Positions 5,875 through 6,991 of a DNA stretch of 6,991 bases are shown one piece after another. The translations under genes were made by a program, and so were the position numbers. Position 1 is the first letter of the stretch. Every line of letters starts with the position of its first letter. This stretch comes from an uncultured Alphaproteobacteria bacterium (lineage in GTDB: Bacteria; Pseudomonadota; Alphaproteobacteria; Rs-D84): NCBI GenBank assembly GCA_947589625.1, contig CANQCM010000052.1:1-6991 (forward strand), written 5' to 3'. Under the pieces are notes generated by a model. The model saw nothing but the letters and a program-made list of their open reading frames with translations, had not been told where the DNA came from and ran no database searches.

Positions 5875-6759
5875 ATGCAAAAATCATTAACCGTCTTGAC
5901 GTCCCTGCTATGCCTGTATGGCGTTTCGGCAAACGCGTCTGAATGCATTGGTGCCGGTTGCCATATTTCTCAATACGGAACAGAACCAGTCGCAGTTGTT
6001 GCACCAAAATGCCCAACAACATCAAGTTTTAAACCATATTTATCTGCCAAAGGCATGATTTCCATTTTGCAAACGAAATCAAATGTAGACGCAACATACC
6101 CATCACGGTTCCAGAATCATGACGCTATACCCAGCACACCACTTACACCACCAAACGATCCATATGTATTTATGAACTCCTTGTCAGACAAACGTTTACG
6201 CGACGCATCATTTGGTTTTAGATTGGCATATGGTGCCACAACCCCAGTAAAATATGGCGCATTGCGTGGCGAATTAGAATTCGGTTACAGCACCGCCGCC
6301 AAAGACGATAATGATTATACATTTAATATATTTAATCCATACTATGGCGAAGAATTCTCGGTTGAAACATCTGTATTATCTGCATTGGCAAATGTATATT
6401 ATGATTTTAATACTGGCACACGCGTTACACCATATATCGGCGCTGGTTTTGGTTATGCCCGTGTTACATCACAAATAAATACCAATGGTATAATGGGTCA
6501 GGAAAAACCTTATGATTTTGACTATGACTATGTCAAAGACAACTTTGCATGGCAATTGGGCGTTGGTGTTGCATACAATATCAACGAAAACTGGATAATT
6601 GATTTAGGGTACAGATATGCTGATTATGGTCGTATCACAGGTTCTGATATCAAATACCCATCTGATATGAAAGGCACAGTTGCAGACGTACTGATTATCA
6701 ATGGTGATTTTCATGTTACCGCACATGAATTCACATTGGGCGCCAGATATATGTTCTAA
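5875..6759 (+). CDS. Outer-membrane beta-barrel surface protein
   Basis: This 294-aa protein has a signal peptide (residues 1-22, cleavage probably after ANA). A short Cys- and Pro-containing linker follows (Cys24, Cys30, Cys46). Residues from about 52 to the end form amphipathic strands typical of a small outer-membrane barrel: YGALRGELEFGYS (127-139), VTPYIGAGFGYARV (184-197), FAWQLGVGVAYNI (224-236), WIIDLGYRYADYG (240-252), and the final strand EFTLGARYMF. The terminal Phe is the usual signal for barrel assembly. The pattern resembles the small porin-like surface antigens of Rickettsiales and related alphaproteobacteria (OmpA-like or surface-antigen barrels). Exact function, adhesin, porin or structural, is not visible. 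The start is supported by AAGGAG 6 bases upstream. Transcription probably arrives through the structured RNA and its terminator, and a strong terminator follows the stop. Confidence 0.88.
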   Translation: MQKSLTVLTSLLCLYGVSANASECIGAGCHISQYGTEPVAVVAPKCPTTSSFKPYLSAKGMISILQTKSNVDATYPSRFQNHDAIPSTPLTPPNDPYVFMNSLSDKRLRDASFGFRLAYGATTPVKYGALRGELEFGYSTAAKDDNDYTFNIFNPYYGEEFSVETSVLSALANVYYDFNTGTRVTPYIGAGFGYARVTSQINTNGIMGQEKPYDFDYDYVKDNFAWQLGVGVAYNINENWIIDLGYRYADYGRITGSDIKYPSDMKGTVADVLIINGDFHVTAHEFTLGARYMF

Positions 6760-6776
6760 TGGTACCCGCAACATAC

Positions 6777-6810
6777 AAAACAACCGTTATGAAAATAGCG
6801 GTTGTTTTTT
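6777..6810 (+). terminator. Intrinsic terminator of the barrel-protein gene
   Basis: CAACCGTTAT (6781-6790) pairs with ATAGCGGTTG (6795-6804), with one G-T wobble, around a GAAA tetraloop. Six T follow. Four A (6777-6780) precede it, so the stem extends and may also work in the other direction. It lies 17 bases after the stop codon. Confidence 0.9.
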
Positions 6811-6811
6811 G

Positions 6812-6839
6812 TTGCATTCGGTCAAAAAATAGATATAAT
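6812..6839 (+). promoter_or_regulatory. Promoter of the tRNA-Gln gene
   Basis: TTGCAT (6812-6817), a 16-base spacer and a perfect TATAAT (6834-6839) put the transcription start near 6846, six bases before the tRNA. The -35 box begins right behind the T-run of the preceding terminator, so the tRNA is expressed separately from the barrel-protein gene. Confidence 0.7.
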
Positions 6840-6851
6840 CATTGCCGTCAT

Positions 6852-6925
6852 TGGGGTGTCGTCTAATGGTAGGACAAGAGATTTTGGTTCTCTTTATCAT
6901 GGTTCGAATCCGTGCGCCCCAACCA
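6852..6925 (+). tRNA. tRNA-Gln (anticodon TTG)
   Basis: A complete 74-base cloverleaf with encoded CCA. The acceptor stem TGGGGTG (6852-6858) pairs with CGCCCCA (6915-6921), including one G-T wobble, then discriminator A and CCA. The D arm is GTC/GAC with a TAATGGTAG loop. The anticodon stem is AGAGA/TCTCT with loop TTTTGGT, giving anticodon TTG. The T arm is CATGG/CCGTG with loop TTCGAAT. Starting with T rather than G is typical of tRNA-Gln. Confidence 0.97.
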
Positions 6926-6960
6926 AAAATTTAACCCGCCTTGTGCGGGTTTAATTTTTG
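6924..6960 (+). terminator. Terminator of the tRNA-Gln gene
   Basis: AACCCGC (6933-6939) pairs with GCGGGTT (6945-6951) around CTTGT. After one T-T mismatch the stem continues with A/T pairs out to 6924 and 6960. The run TTTTT (6955-6959) gives rightward termination, and the mirrored A-run makes it a likely bidirectional terminator. Bases 6961-6991 hold nothing I can support. Confidence 0.85.
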
Positions 6961-6991
6961 GACGTGGGTTTAACGGTTCGGCCACACAACG

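Noticed and set aside
5738..6025. Minus-strand frame of 95 codons opposite the RNA and the barrel-protein start
   Set aside because: No ribosome binding site or recognisable domain, and it is antisense to a well-supported signal peptide and leader.

Overview
The window looks like chromosomal DNA from a Gram-negative bacterium. It carries a TolC-type outer-membrane channel, an inner-membrane RND permease and an outer-membrane beta-barrel ending in Phe. The AT-leaning composition, AT-rich promoters and small Rickettsia-like surface barrel suggest an AT-rich, possibly host-associated alphaproteobacterium. That assignment is an inference and I hold it loosely.

Left part (about 1-5530, minus strand): a tightly packed four-gene operon, read leftwards as MarR-family regulator, TolC-like outer-membrane channel, very short periplasmic adaptor, RND permease, then a GC-rich hairpin. 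The genes overlap or are 1-21 bp apart. It has the layout of a tripartite efflux system, but two parts are abnormal. The adaptor is only 194 aa: it has an N-terminal anchor plus beta-barrel and membrane-proximal regions, with no room for the lipoyl and helical-hairpin domains. The permease has Ser-Asn where AcrB has the proton-relay pair Asp407-Asp408, and Asn at the Lys940 position.

Middle (about 5496-5874): a divergent control region. Two good leftward promoters serve the operon. The one nearer the gene has its -10 box inside an inverted repeat that is a likely MarR operator. A rightward promoter shares a palindromic TTGCAA -35 hexamer with the farther leftward promoter. It should start transcription at about 5600, where a highly structured RNA begins. 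Its sequence supports a closing helix, an 8-bp second helix, four branches around one junction, and an intrinsic terminator at 5819-5849. I could not match it to RNase P RNA, tmRNA, SRP RNA, 6S RNA or any riboswitch I know by motif. It ends 25 bases before the next start codon, so it is either an attenuating leader or a small RNA with read-through. This is the strongest candidate for something undescribed here.

Right part (5875-6991, plus strand): a 294-aa secreted outer-membrane beta-barrel protein, a strong intrinsic terminator, then a tRNA-Gln(TTG) gene with its own promoter and terminator. The last 31 bases hold nothing I can support.
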